A stretch of 64,000 nt of DNA. Origin: Algoriphagus antarcticus (GTDB lineage Bacteria > Bacteroidota > Bacteroidia > Cytophagales > Cyclobacteriaceae). The DNA is taken from positions 62,001-126,000 of the forward strand of contig NZ_MSSW01000030.1 of the NCBI RefSeq assembly GCF_002150685.1, in the 5' to 3' direction. Positions 16,022 through 24,728 of this stretch are shown piece after piece. Position 1 is the stretch's first letter. Every line of letters starts with the position of its first letter. The notes under the pieces are model-generated. The model saw only the letters and a list, made by a program, of their open reading frames with translations. It was not told the origin of the DNA and searched no databases. Made by a program: the position numbers and the translations under genes.

Positions 16022-16732
16022 ATGATTTCTGGCAATCCAAAGTTAATTAGTCTTGCAAAGTATCAGTCGATACTAGACATCAGCCAAAAGAAAGGTTTGG
16101 AAGGAGTTTTCGACAAGGCTAAGCAGCAGTGGGTAATCTCAGATGCTGAATCTTGGGTTGCTAGAGTTTCCCTTCCTTGGAATATGGCTCCAAATGATTC
16201 TGGGTTGCTTTCTGTCAAAGATGATTTCCATTTAGCCCTTGTAATGATTCGGGCTGGAATCGCTGTCACAGGATATTTCCACAATGGAGAAATGCTGGAC
16301 CATAAAGTTTTCCGGGCTTATATGGTGCGGCAAAAGCAGGGAAAAAGTCAGATCAAATACCTAAAGACCAAAGGAAAATCCAGAGCTGGCTCACGGTTGA
16401 GACTGGGAGAATCGGAGCAGTTTTTCGTGGAAATCAATGAGCGACTGCAACGATATGAAGTTGATTATCCAATTACCACTTGGGGAATCAGTTGCGCCAT
16501 GACCCTATTCCCCTACTTTTTTGCCAGTGAAACTCCCCCACCATTTTCCAAAAAGCAGGAGAATCTATTTTCGATCCCATTTCATGTGCAGCAACCTGAT
16601 TTTGAAACGCTTCAGGCAGTTCATAAAAAATTGAATGGGATTCATTTGTTGCTTTCAGAAGAGGGAGAAGCCTTTTTTGAGAATGTAGAGAGTTCAAGTT
16701 TGGATATTAAAAACGAGGAAGAAGACTGGTGA
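16022..16732 (+). CDS. Probable Vms1/ANKZF1-like (VLRF1) peptidyl-tRNA hydrolase or ribosome rescue factor
   Basis: The 236-aa protein contains KVFRAYMVRQKQGKSQIKY followed by KGKSRAGSRLRLGESEQFF and INERL. This parallels the VLRF1 core of eukaryotic ANKZF1/Vms1 (K-F-R-Y-x-VR-x-K-x-G-x-x-Q, then S-A-G-x-x-LR). The Gln of GKSQ would correspond to the catalytic Gln that releases nascent chains from stalled 60S subunits (established for Vms1/ANKZF1). Bacterial VLRF1 proteins are known in Bacteroidota and Actinobacteria. It has no zinc finger or ankyrin region, as expected for the bacterial form. The role in rescue is inferred from this motif alone. Confidence 0.65.
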   Translation: MISGNPKLISLAKYQSILDISQKKGLEGVFDKAKQQWVISDAESWVARVSLPWNMAPNDSGLLSVKDDFHLALVMIRAGIAVTGYFHNGEMLDHKVFRAYMVRQKQGKSQIKYLKTKGKSRAGSRLRLGESEQFFVEINERLQRYEVDYPITTWGISCAMTLFPYFFASETPPPFSKKQENLFSIPFHVQQPDFETLQAVHKKLNGIHLLLSEEGEAFFENVESSSLDIKNEEEDW

Positions 16733-17156
16733 GCTTGAGAAATTCAAGTCTCAATGAGCAAATTCAATTAACAAGGAAGGAGTAAATAAATTATCAATGT
16801 TCAAACTCAATGATCTATAATCATAGTTTGCCTCATGCCAATGGCATGACCAGTATCAGCCCAGTATGAAATGCTGTGTAAAGAGATAAATTTTTTTAAA
16901 CGCGAATTTCAAAGGCATGATCAGTATTATAATTTCAAAATTACGTAAGTCTCAATGTTCAATTTTGAAGGGTGTAGAAAACTCACTAGTCAAGTAGGTG
17001 AATACTTAGTGTTGAGTGTATTAGTGCTATCGTGATATGTCGCAAAAGTGAAATTTAAAGGATTGACAAAATAGTATGTGTTTGCATTTACAAGAAGTAC
17101 TCCCATAAACCGAGCTCTTGTATTATCTTAGAATTCATCATTTAACGCAATAATCT
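16733..17156. other. Gene-free stretch with low-complexity direct words
   Basis: No gene is visible. The words CAATGTTCAA and AACTCAATGATC recur here (for example near 16795-16815 and 16952-16965) and again after the esterase gene (18020-18085), giving scattered similarity between the two flanks of that gene. I see no terminator or clear promoter. Confidence 0.4.
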
Positions 17157-18008
17157 ATGCGCAGAATTGTCACCCATTTTTCGATCTGTTTTATCCTCCT
17201 CCTATTCTCGAGAACTGTTTCTTCTGCCCAAGAATTGCTTCTTTACAAAACGGTGGACACCACCCAGCTTTTTATAGAAGTACGGTGCCCAGAGCAAATG
17301 AGCCCTTCAAAAGAATACCCGGCATTGGTTTTCTTTTTTGGCGGAGGATGGGTTTCAGGTAGTAGAGCACAATTCGAGCATCAGGCTGATTACTTTGCCA
17401 AAAGAGGAATGGTTTGCTTTTTGGTTGATTATCGAACCAGAAATGAACATAAGACCTCGCCTTTTGAGTCTCTGAAAGATGCTAAGTCTGCCGTGAGATA
17501 TCTAAGAGCTTATGCTGATGAATTGCATATAGACCCTGATAAAATCATTGCATCTGGAGGTTCAGCAGGGGCACATTTGGCTGCTGCCACGGCTTTAATA
17601 GAGGGATATAATGAAGGTACTGATGATCTGGATATCAGCCCTGTGCCCAATGCCTTGATACTTTTCAATCCAGTTATAGACAATGGGCCAGGCGGTTATG
17701 GTTTCGAAAGGATCGGAGATCAGTATAAAGACTTTTCACCTTTGCACAATATTGAAGCTGGAGCACCTCCTACCCTGTTTTTGCTAGGTACAAAGGACAA
17801 TCTCGTCCCCGTGGTGACAGCCCAGTATTATCAGATGGTTATGGAAAAAGTAGGAAGCAGATGTGATTTGGTGCTTTACGAAGACCAACCCCACGGCTTC
17901 TTCAATTACACGAATTTTGACTATTACAAAAAGACAGTTCAAGCATCTGATGACTTCCTTCAGTCCTTGGGCTATTTGCAGAAAGAACCTGAGGTGAAAA
18001 TAGAATAG
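17157..18008 (+). CDS. Exported alpha/beta-hydrolase (esterase/lipase, BD-FAE-like)
   Basis: A signal peptide (SICFILLLFSRTVSSAQ) precedes a compact alpha/beta hydrolase of 283 aa. Seen are the oxyanion motif FFFGGGWVSGS (HGGGW-like with the His replaced by Phe), nucleophile Ser in SGGSAGAHLAA, acid in GTKDNLVPV and catalytic His in PHGFFNY. The fold and motifs match bacterial carbohydrate-ester or small-ester hydrolases in the periplasm. The exact substrate is not readable. It stands alone between two gene-poor segments. Confidence 0.85.
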   Translation: MRRIVTHFSICFILLLFSRTVSSAQELLLYKTVDTTQLFIEVRCPEQMSPSKEYPALVFFFGGGWVSGSRAQFEHQADYFAKRGMVCFLVDYRTRNEHKTSPFESLKDAKSAVRYLRAYADELHIDPDKIIASGGSAGAHLAAATALIEGYNEGTDDLDISPVPNALILFNPVIDNGPGGYGFERIGDQYKDFSPLHNIEAGAPPTLFLLGTKDNLVPVVTAQYYQMVMEKVGSRCDLVLYEDQPHGFFNYTNFDYYKKTVQASDDFLQSLGYLQKEPEVKIE

Positions 18009-18177
18009 TGGGAGAATCTTCAATGTTCAATTTTAAAATTCAACTCTCAAATAGTTGTAAAACTCAATGATCAACGATCAGTGGTAAAATGCAATCATCA
18101 AGGCACACCATGCTCATCATATTTTTTACCTGTGCCCTTTGCGCTTTCTTCGCGGCATTTGTGGTTGAAAAAGAAAC

Positions 18178-18203
18178 CAAAAAAGCCGAAGTTTCCTCCG
18201 GCT
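18178..18203 (-). terminator. Intrinsic terminator after the DUF2752-TM2 pair
   Basis: On the minus strand AGCCG pairs with CGGCT across a ten-base loop and is followed by TTTTTT. It lies 23 bp past the TM2 stop codon. Confidence 0.6.
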
Positions 18204-18225
18204 CTTTCACTAGTTAAGTTTATAA

Positions 18226-18606
18226 TTAGATTTTTGTGTTCATCACATCGCCAGGATAATTCGCATTCAGCATATTCATAGTCTCATGCGCCACTCTGAT
18301 ATTGTATTCGTAAGCTAGGCTTTTATAATTGACCAAATCGACAATGGTACCTATAAAGCAAAGACCAAGAGTCAAAATGTATAGAATACCCAAGCCTATT
18401 TGACCGAGGATAAATCTATGTAGTCCTGCAAAGCCGAAGAAACCAAGCAAGGTCAAGATCAAAATCATCTGAGCGTCCTTTCTCCTTGCACGGTAAACCT
18501 GCGCGAAAAGAGATGCCTGATCCTCATCCATATTTTTCATCAAACCCTGGATATAACCCAGTTCCATGCCTTCCAATTCAGGAAGATGTCTTAATACATT
18601 AGCCAT
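18226..18606 (-). CDS. TM2-domain membrane protein
   Basis: The 126-aa protein has a soluble helical start (HLPELEGMELGYIQGLMKNM) and then the TM2 domain: two membrane helices with the conserved turn GFFGFAGLHRFILGQIGLGILY and a following helix LGLCFIGTIVDL. TM2 proteins are small and often lie next to DUF2752, as here. The start overlaps the DUF2752 stop by 8 bp. The function is unknown, though a sensor or scaffolding role is often suggested. Confidence 0.9.
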   Translation of the reverse strand: MANVLRHLPELEGMELGYIQGLMKNMDEDQASLFAQVYRARRKDAQMILILTLLGFFGFAGLHRFILGQIGLGILYILTLGLCFIGTIVDLVNYKSLAYEYNIRVAHETMNMLNANYPGDVMNTKI

Positions 18607-18904
18607 AATTGTGTGTAGTTTTTAAGTTTTTAATTAGTTGCCAGATTCGAGAGATAATAACCACATACGCCAGCAAAGCCAGCGGATGCATGTCCCAGGA
18701 AGCTTGAAATTCCCCCCTTGCAAGGAGACTCATAGACCTACCCAATCCACAGCCCGGACACCAATCAAATCCCAGTTGACTCAGTGGACAGAGACTTAAG
18801 TGACTTCCAGACTGAGGATCCAAAAGAGCAACTGCTACCAAGCTTCCGATCCAAAAGATCAGCTCCAGCGGCAAGTTAGATATCCATTGGGTTATTACCT
18901 TCAT
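18599..18904 (-). CDS. DUF2752 membrane protein
   Basis: The 101-aa protein has the DUF2752 signature CPLSQLGFDWCPGCGLGRSMSLL, with the Cys pair CPGCG between two membrane helices, and ends with a third helix (LALLAYVVIISRIWQL). It is the first gene of a two-gene unit with TM2. The conserved Cys pair may be redox active or bind a metal, but no activity is established. Confidence 0.9.
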   Translation of the reverse strand: MKVITQWISNLPLELIFWIGSLVAVALLDPQSGSHLSLCPLSQLGFDWCPGCGLGRSMSLLARGEFQASWDMHPLALLAYVVIISRIWQLIKNLKTTHNYG

Positions 18905-19012
18905 GTTCTGTTGTGTACGAAAAAGGTGCCATGCAGTAAAAACGCCCTAATTAGGCTAATTAGACAGTTGAAAGAAGATTAGCTGGATGCAAACGAACAT
19001 TCAAGTGTTCGT

Positions 19013-20092
19013 TTATGAACGGTTTAATTCAGGAAGTTTGATTTCTAATCTTTCGCCATAGAGAGCTTTTTGATTGGATTCAAATTGTCGGGCAATTTGG
19101 GAATATCCTTTATTGGATCCATAGGTTTTCCAACCAGAAAATTTGAATACCAACCCGAGCAGTTCGCCACTGACAGGATTAGAAGATTGGATATTCAAAG
19201 CTTTTGAGGCTTCATTTCCAAGAAAGAAATTTAAGATTGGCTCCACCTGAGACGAAATTAACGCATCTGGAATCGTTGTTTTGTAATAGCTGATCAAGGC
19301 TTGGATCAATTGATGGCCTGCATCTGAGGATTTCAAATGTCGTTTTCGGATGAGTTTTTCAAGCTGAAATGCCTCCTTGGCGTTGTCTGGCCAGTAATGT
19401 TCTTGAATTCCCATCATTCGCCCAACCCATTTCCAGTATCCCATTATCAGGTCTACTTCTGCTGATTTTACTGTAAAACCCATTTTCTTCCATCCTCGAA
19501 TTACGATCAGACTGAAAGACAGATTGGTTCCGATCAGATCTTCCTGATTGATGGGTTTACCATAATCATCATCCCAATCAGATGCATAGTGAGAAATGAA
19601 ATAGCGGCTGAACCCATGAATCAAGCGAACTTTTGCACAAGTGAGAAAGGCTTTGTTTTTAGTGAGAAATGCCCCCGGTTCGAAAATATCCAAAATAAAA
19701 CTCCCCGTTTCTCCTAATCTGCGACCTATATCGCTAAGGATTCGCTTGGATCGAACTAGCACTTCTGCACCATCTCCAAATGCATACGCATAAGGAAGCG
19801 AATAAAATCCAAGCATGGCGAGGTAGAGGTCACCCTTTTCATTAAAGATTTTTTGCCCTTTTACCAAAACCTCCCCAGGAATATCATTCTGTGTCAGGTA
19901 GAAATTGAAATAATCCTGAAACTCTTGAGGAAATGAATTTTCAATTTTGGCAGGTATTTCAATCCAAGAATTTATTAGCGTGATTAATTCGGGATTTTTT
20001 ATCAACTGGCTAACCAACTGATCTGCAAGTGGATCTTGAATGTGTCGTAACCGATCAAATTCGATATTCTGGTATAGTTTTAATTTGCTCAC
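19013..20092 (-). CDS. MpaB-like oxygenase family protein (DUF2236)
   Basis: The 359-aa protein carries the DUF2236/MpaB pattern: ETGSFILDIFEPGAF, then AKVRLIHGFSRYFI and WDDDYGKPINQEDLIGTNLSF. The His in RLIHG is the expected heme ligand in this family, which includes latex-clearing protein and fungal MpaB (established knowledge). The length and absence of a signal peptide fit the cytoplasmic bacterial form. It is transcribed away from the propeller gene; its start lies 50 bp from that gene's start. The substrate is unknown. Confidence 0.85.
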   Translation of the reverse strand: MSKLKLYQNIEFDRLRHIQDPLADQLVSQLIKNPELITLINSWIEIPAKIENSFPQEFQDYFNFYLTQNDIPGEVLVKGQKIFNEKGDLYLAMLGFYSLPYAYAFGDGAEVLVRSKRILSDIGRRLGETGSFILDIFEPGAFLTKNKAFLTCAKVRLIHGFSRYFISHYASDWDDDYGKPINQEDLIGTNLSFSLIVIRGWKKMGFTVKSAEVDLIMGYWKWVGRMMGIQEHYWPDNAKEAFQLEKLIRKRHLKSSDAGHQLIQALISYYKTTIPDALISSQVEPILNFFLGNEASKALNIQSSNPVSGELLGLVFKFSGWKTYGSNKGYSQIARQFESNQKALYGERLEIKLPELNRS

Positions 20093-20142
20093 ATCATTCT
20101 AACCTTGATTTTGTATTTTGGTTGAAAAATTTTGATAATCAG

Positions 20143-21021
20143 ATGAAAAAGAGTTTTTGCTTCACATTTATTTCTTTACTGTTTGGCTCCATTTCAGCTT
20201 TTGCCCAAGGTGGATCTGACCTCTGGGTAATCAATACCAACGGTAAAGGAGGTAATTTGAAATTGATGACTGAATCAGCCCATACGCTAACTGACAGGCC
20301 AGAATATGATAACCAACCCAATTTTATCAACGAATATCAACTCGTATTCTCTGCAGCGGATGAAAATGGCAATCACGATATCATAGTCTATAATTTTGAG
20401 TCTGATAAATTCACCAATCTCTCAAAGACTTCTGACCGCAGCGAGTTTTCTCCCAGCATTACCGATTGCGGCATGTACATCGCTGCAGTAGTGATGGAGG
20501 CAGATAAGAAGCAGCGGATATGGCTCTACCCTACTAGTTTTGAACCGTCAGAATTGCTTTATGATGACATAGAGCCTGTGGGATATTACGATTGGTATGA
20601 TAATAAAGCAGCGATGTTTGTTCTGGGTGAGCCAAATAAATTGATTTATGCGAGGGGAAGAAATGATCTCATAGAGATTGATTCGGCTATTGATCGATCT
20701 ATAAAGAAGCGACCTAAGACATCTGAAATCACTTACCTTTCGCAATCTTCAGAAGGCAAGGCCGGGATTATTAAGAGTTATGATATAGAAAATGGAAATA
20801 GAGAAGTATATTTTGCCGGAGTTTTAGGCTCTCAAGATTTCATTTGGCTTGATAAAAGACATCTTTTGATGGCTTCAGGAAATGAAATTTTTATCAGAAA
20901 ATACAATAGCCCGGAATGGAAATCACTTGGTGAGATCGAGTCCAGCACCCATGAAAACATTACCCGAATGGCCTATAGCGAAGATCTAAATGTGCTAGTG
21001 GTCACAATGAATAGAAAATAA
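20143..21021 (+). CDS. Exported TolB/WD40-like beta-propeller protein
   Basis: I start at ATG 20143 (MKKSFCFTFISLLFGSISAF, then AQ), which gives a normal signal peptide; an upstream in-frame ATG at 20029 lies inside the divergent MpaB gene. The mature part (about 270 aa) repeats short YVNx/FSA-DE-N-HDI units as in TolB-type propellers, for example LVFSAADENGNHDIIVYNF. No catalytic residues are apparent. It precedes the SMP-30 gene by 9 bp, so both are probably co-transcribed. Confidence 0.8.
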   Translation: MKKSFCFTFISLLFGSISAFAQGGSDLWVINTNGKGGNLKLMTESAHTLTDRPEYDNQPNFINEYQLVFSAADENGNHDIIVYNFESDKFTNLSKTSDRSEFSPSITDCGMYIAAVVMEADKKQRIWLYPTSFEPSELLYDDIEPVGYYDWYDNKAAMFVLGEPNKLIYARGRNDLIEIDSAIDRSIKKRPKTSEITYLSQSSEGKAGIIKSYDIENGNREVYFAGVLGSQDFIWLDKRHLLMASGNEIFIRKYNSPEWKSLGEIESSTHENITRMAYSEDLNVLVVTMNRK

Positions 21022-21030
21022 CAATAAACT

Positions 21031-21945
21031 ATGAACCCTGTTAAATCAACCCTTTTTATGGCCGCGCTTCTGATTGGAGCACAGGCATTTTCTCAAGAAA
21101 TAGAAGACAAAAAAGGCATCGTTGCTAAAAATGCTGAATTAGTAAAAGTGCAAGATGGCTTTGAGTTTACTGAAGGCCCGGCAGTGAATCGCTTTGGAGA
21201 TGTATTCTTCACTGATCAGCCAAATAATCGTATCCATAAATGGAATGCTTTATCTAATGAAGTAAGCGTTTTCAAAGAAGATGCTGGAAGATCCAACGGT
21301 TTATATTTTATGCTGGATGGCACTTTGATAGCTGCTGCTGATAATAAAAACGAACTTTGGGCTATTGACACAGATGGAAATCACGATGTTTGGATCACTG
21401 CTTTTAAAGGCAAAAAACTAAATGGTCCAAACGATCTTTGGATACGCCCAAAAGGAGGAATTTATTTTACTGACCCACTTTATCCTAGACCTTATTGGGA
21501 GGATCGCCAGAAGGAATCTGAGCAAGAAGGCCAAAATGTTTACTTTTTATCAGCTGACAAGACAGAGCTGTTTATTGTTGCCGATGACCTTGTGCAGCCT
21601 AACGGAATTGTCGGTACTCCTGACGGGAAGTTCTTATTTGTATCTGATATCGGCGCAAAGAAAACCTATAAATATGAAATGCGAGAAGATGGCTATTTGA
21701 TCAATAAGACGCTTTTCTGTGAAATGGGATCTGATGGAATGACCATCGATGACCGCGGAAATCTGTACCTCACAGGTGATGGTGTAGCAGTGTTTGACCG
21801 TAAAGGAGAGCAAATTGCTCACATCCCAGTTCCAGCCAAGTGGACAGCAAACGTTGTGTTTGGATCTCTGGACAGAAAAACATTGTTTATCACAGCTATG
21901 GATGCTGTGTACACTTTGCAAATGAAAACCAGAGGTGTTTGGTGA
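21031..21945 (+). CDS. Exported SMP-30/gluconolactonase/LRE-family hydrolase
   Basis: The 304-aa protein has a signal peptide (LFMAALLIGAQAFSQ) and the SMP-30 six-blade propeller. It shows FTEGPAVNRFGDVFFTDQPNN (metal-ligand Glu), RSNGLYF, NGPNDLWIRPKGGIYFTDP (Asn and Asp ligands), QPNGIVGTPDGKFLFVSD and GDGMTIDDRGN-like repeats. The family hydrolyses sugar lactones or related esters with a divalent metal. Exported forms are common in polysaccharide-using Bacteroidota. The transcription unit ends in the strong hairpin at 21957-22004. Confidence 0.9.
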   Translation: MNPVKSTLFMAALLIGAQAFSQEIEDKKGIVAKNAELVKVQDGFEFTEGPAVNRFGDVFFTDQPNNRIHKWNALSNEVSVFKEDAGRSNGLYFMLDGTLIAAADNKNELWAIDTDGNHDVWITAFKGKKLNGPNDLWIRPKGGIYFTDPLYPRPYWEDRQKESEQEGQNVYFLSADKTELFIVADDLVQPNGIVGTPDGKFLFVSDIGAKKTYKYEMREDGYLINKTLFCEMGSDGMTIDDRGNLYLTGDGVAVFDRKGEQIAHIPVPAKWTANVVFGSLDRKTLFITAMDAVYTLQMKTRGVW

Positions 21946-21956
21946 AACAATTTCAA

Positions 21957-22004
21957 AGCTTAACAAAAAACGGCGGTAGAAATACCGCCGTTTTTTGTTA
22001 AGCT
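21957..22004. terminator. Bidirectional intrinsic terminator, 22-bp perfect stem
   Basis: A perfect 22-bp inverted repeat with loop GAAA spans 21957-22004. Its core ACGGCGGTA/TACCGCCGT is flanked by A6 and T6. It sits between the converging SMP-30 (+) and dsbA-like (-) genes and can end both transcripts. Confidence 0.92.
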
Positions 22005-22017
22005 ATCCACGTAAATT

Positions 22018-22725
22018 TTAGCAATTCTCCCCGTCAACTTCACAAGCTTCTCCATCACCTTCTGCTATTTCCAGGCTTGGATTAGCTTTTGCAAATTCCT
22101 TCCAGGCTTTTTCCAACGTCTGATCAAAAACCTCATCAGGCTGAGCTCCAGAGATTCCAAACTTTCTGTCCAAGACGAAGAAAGGAACCCCCTTTACTCC
22201 TATCGTCCTTGATTCATAGATATCCTGATCTACTTCATTTTCGAATTTATCGGTGCTCAAAACTTCCTGAATTGATGTTTCGGAGAGTCCTATTTCATTT
22301 CCCAAACTTAGCAAAACAGCATCATCATCAATATTGAGCGCATCTGTGAAGTAAGCCTTTAGCAAACTTTCCTTCATTTCATCTCCTTTTCCTACTGTTT
22401 TTGCCAGATGCAAAACCCGATGAGCTTTCTTGGTATTTGCCACCACAGTTTTATCCAAGTGATATTCCAACCCTTCCTGAGCAGCCATATTCGCTACATT
22501 GGCAGTGATCTCTTTGGTTTGTTCCAAACTCCAGCCTTTTACCTCAGCCAGGTATTCTTGAGAACTCTTATTCGGCTGTGTGACCTGATCAGGATTGAGG
22601 AGAAAACTCTTCCACTCGATCTCTATTTTATCCTTTTGAGGAAATTTTGCAATCGCCTTTTCTATTTTTCTTTTTCCGATATAGCAGAAAGGACATGCTA
22701 TATCTGACCATATTTCTATTTTCAT
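22018..22725 (-). CDS. DsbA-family oxidoreductase, FrnE-like
   Basis: The start is ATG 22725 (MKIEIWSDIACPFCYIGKRK); the longer frame upstream reads through a repeat and is not supported. The 235-aa protein has the thioredoxin-fold active site CPFC and the FrnE pattern (FLLNPDQ, GVKGVPFF as the cis-Pro loop). There is no signal peptide, so it acts in the cytoplasm, unlike true DsbA. The C-terminus is acidic with two extra cysteines (EACEVDGENC), an ending seen in Bacteroidota homologues. It is likely a disulfide isomerase or glutathione-like transferase; the substrate is unknown. Confidence 0.88.
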   Translation of the reverse strand: MKIEIWSDIACPFCYIGKRKIEKAIAKFPQKDKIEIEWKSFLLNPDQVTQPNKSSQEYLAEVKGWSLEQTKEITANVANMAAQEGLEYHLDKTVVANTKKAHRVLHLAKTVGKGDEMKESLLKAYFTDALNIDDDAVLLSLGNEIGLSETSIQEVLSTDKFENEVDQDIYESRTIGVKGVPFFVLDRKFGISGAQPDEVFDQTLEKAWKEFAKANPSLEIAEGDGEACEVDGENC

Positions 22726-22747
22726 AGCTAAATTCTTTAAGTAACTT

Positions 22748-22845
22748 ATGATCAAATCGAGTATAATGCAAACGACAATCAAATGGATTAGTATCAGATA
22801 TGCGAGATTCCATGTGACCAATAAAATTCAAATTATTAACACATA
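22748..22845 (+). repeat. Leader repeat family, copy 1 (ahead of zinc-ribbon gene)
   Basis: It contains AATCGAG near its 5' end and TGCGAGATTCCATGTGACC near its 3' end, the same conserved blocks found ahead of argG and argB. It begins with an ATG and lies directly upstream of the small zinc-ribbon gene on the plus strand. The central part differs from the other copies. Confidence 0.7.
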
Positions 22846-22878
22846 AAATAAAAATCCAGCAAAAAGAGTTCAGCCAAC

Positions 22879-23034
22879 GTGAAAACAAAAGAATGCCCCT
22901 CCTGTGCTATGGAAATAGATTCCAAAGCCAAAGTTTGCCCAATATGTAAATTCGAATTCCCTCAGCGCTCTCCTTGGATTACATGGGTAGCCATTTTGCT
23001 TTTGCTCGTTTGGATCATCAGCTACATACTTTGA
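22879..23034 (+). CDS. Small zinc-ribbon membrane protein, 51 aa
   Basis: A short ORF with GTG start encodes KTKECPSCAMEIDSKAKVCP followed by ICKFEFPQRSPW and a hydrophobic C-terminal helix (VAILLLLVWIISYIL). Two CxxC knuckles form a zinc ribbon at the N-terminus and one membrane anchor follows. Bacteroidota carry many such tail-anchored zinc ribbons, without known roles. It lies just after leader-repeat copy 1 and 29 bp before the aminotransferase gene, so they may be co-transcribed. Confidence 0.75.
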   Translation: MKTKECPSCAMEIDSKAKVCPICKFEFPQRSPWITWVAILLLLVWIISYIL

Positions 23035-23063
23035 CCACTCCCTCCAACTAAAACCTAATAAAA

Positions 23064-24323
23064 ATGAAAAAGCGCAAATTCCTTAAATCCCTAGCCTTCT
23101 TGGGCTTTAGTTCAAGTTCTCTATTTTCAGCAAAAGCCAGCGAGATAAAGTCCATTTCCGATATTGATTATGAAGCAGTTGATTTCTGGGACCAGATCCG
23201 TGCGGCTTACAAATTGAAACCCGATTACATCAATCTGGAAAATGGGTATTACTGTTTTTTGCCAGAAGAAACGCTTGAAAACTATATCAAGCATCTGAGA
23301 GAAGTCAATTATCAGGCATCAAATTACATGCGCACAGTGCAATGGGAAAACAAAGCCAAAAGCGTTGCTATGTTGGCTGAATTGATTGGGGCTTCTCCTG
23401 AACAGGTTATCCTTACCCGAAACACTACCGAATCGATAGACTTGATCATCTCTGGCTATCCATGGAAAGATGGCGATGAGGCGATTGTGTCTAATCAAGA
23501 CTATGGTAGCCTTTTGAATATGTTTGAATTGGCAGAAAGAAGGTTCGGGATCAAAGTTCGTAGAATAGATATCCCTATGCATCCGGAGAATGATGCCGAA
23601 ATAGTATCCGTTTATGAGAAAGCAATTACGCCAAAAACCAAGCTAATGATGGTACCTCATATTGTGAATATTACCGGGCACATCTTGCCTGTGAGAAAAA
23701 TAGCGGATATGGCACATAGTCATGGCGTGGAAATCATGCTGGATGGGGCACATGCTGTAGGTCATTTTGATTTTAATATTTCCGATTTGGATTGTGATTA
23801 TTATGGATCAAGCCTTCACAAGTGGCTGAGTGTGCCTCTTGGCTGCGGAATGCTTTATGTGAAAAAAGGAAAAAGTCAACAAATCCGACCACTTTTGGCA
23901 CCTTATGAGCTTGATCAAAAAACGCTTCTGAATCTAAATCACACCGGGACACATGCAGTTTCCACGGATTTGTCAGTGATAGATGCCATCAACTTCCTCA
24001 ATAAAATGGGAAGCCAAAGAAAAGATGAGCGATTGAGGTACATACAGCGTTACTGGTCTGATCAGGTTCGTGAGCTTCCGGGAATCAATGTCAATACTCC
24101 AAAAGAACCTCATCGCTCATGCGCCATAGCCAATGTAGGCTTGGATGCGATGAGTCCTGCTGATATGGCAAAAACTTTAATGGAAAAGTATCAGATTTTC
24201 ACCGTAGGCATCAATGGTGCTGGTGGCGTGAATGGGTGCCGCATTACTCCAAATGTTTACACTTCTGAGGCAGAAATGGATCAGTTCGTACAGGCTTTAA
24301 AGGAAATGTCAGGAAATGCCTGA
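23064..24323 (+). CDS. Exported class V aminotransferase (isopenicillin N epimerase-like)
   Basis: The 419-aa PLP enzyme has the class V hallmarks: TRNTTESIDLIISG (phosphate binding), DGAHAVGHF (PLP Asp and His) and SSLHKW with the Schiff-base Lys. The N-terminus MKKRKFLKSLAFLGFSSSSL resembles a Tat-type signal with KR in place of RR, so the enzyme is probably exported folded with its cofactor. Homologues are annotated as isopenicillin N epimerase, cysteine desulfurase-like or selenocysteine lyase. The substrate cannot be read from sequence. Confidence 0.85.
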   Translation: MKKRKFLKSLAFLGFSSSSLFSAKASEIKSISDIDYEAVDFWDQIRAAYKLKPDYINLENGYYCFLPEETLENYIKHLREVNYQASNYMRTVQWENKAKSVAMLAELIGASPEQVILTRNTTESIDLIISGYPWKDGDEAIVSNQDYGSLLNMFELAERRFGIKVRRIDIPMHPENDAEIVSVYEKAITPKTKLMMVPHIVNITGHILPVRKIADMAHSHGVEIMLDGAHAVGHFDFNISDLDCDYYGSSLHKWLSVPLGCGMLYVKKGKSQQIRPLLAPYELDQKTLLNLNHTGTHAVSTDLSVIDAINFLNKMGSQRKDERLRYIQRYWSDQVRELPGINVNTPKEPHRSCAIANVGLDAMSPADMAKTLMEKYQIFTVGINGAGGVNGCRITPNVYTSEAEMDQFVQALKEMSGNA

Positions 24324-24466
24324 GTGCATTCTTCCCAATTCAATTATCATATAGATAATTTTTTACAAAATATTATTCGGTAAAGATCAATTAGAACGAG
24401 ATAGACTAGCTCTTTTTTCGATTTCTATAAAAATTCGACTAACACCCATATTTTTCCTCGAAACTC

Positions 24467-24497
24467 TTGCATTTTCTTTTCTAAGGAATGAATTTTG
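24467..24497 (+). promoter_or_regulatory. Probable Bacteroidota sigma-A promoter of the arginine locus
   Basis: TTG at 24467-24469 and GAATTTTG at 24490-24497 are separated by 20 bp, fitting the Bacteroidota consensus TTG-N19-20-TAnnTTTG with one mismatch. The predicted start (about 24504) would place an Arg-rich ORF at the very head of a leader of about 225 nt before the acyltransferase gene. Confidence 0.5.
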
Positions 24498-24511
24498 CCT
24501 CCCTATCAAGC

Positions 24512-24631
24512 ATGATACAAGTAAATCACATAGTGCCAACTTACACTCGCGCTACTTCTGTAGAAGTGAAAGCTGATGCTATTGCTTTTTTCACTCGTAT
24601 AAGGACGTGTAGATTTTTCTATAGGGTTTAA
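24512..24631 (+). other. Arg-rich upstream ORF (39 codons), possible leader peptide
   Basis: ATG 24512 opens a 39-codon frame that ends FFTRIRTCRFFYRV and TAA at 24629-24631. Five of its codons are Arg (CGC, CGT, AGG, AGA, AGG), four of them within the last twelve. The stop lies inside the small hairpin GGGTTTAACCC. It precedes an arginine biosynthesis locus, which makes a leader peptide for attenuation conceivable. No conservation test was possible, so this may be chance. The rest of 24324-24728 contains no gene. Confidence 0.35.
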
Positions 24632-24728
24632 CCCTTCGATGAATAGTTGTATTCCTACGCGGAGTACGTGCCCGCTACTTTACCCTTTGATTTATTTACA
24701 AATCTTCCGATTCCATCGGAATTAACAC

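Noticed and set aside
22018..22821. Longer N-terminus for the DsbA-like protein
   Set aside because: The extra 32 residues are translated from leader-repeat copy 1 in reverse and do not form a proper signal peptide; the conserved protein starts at 22725.
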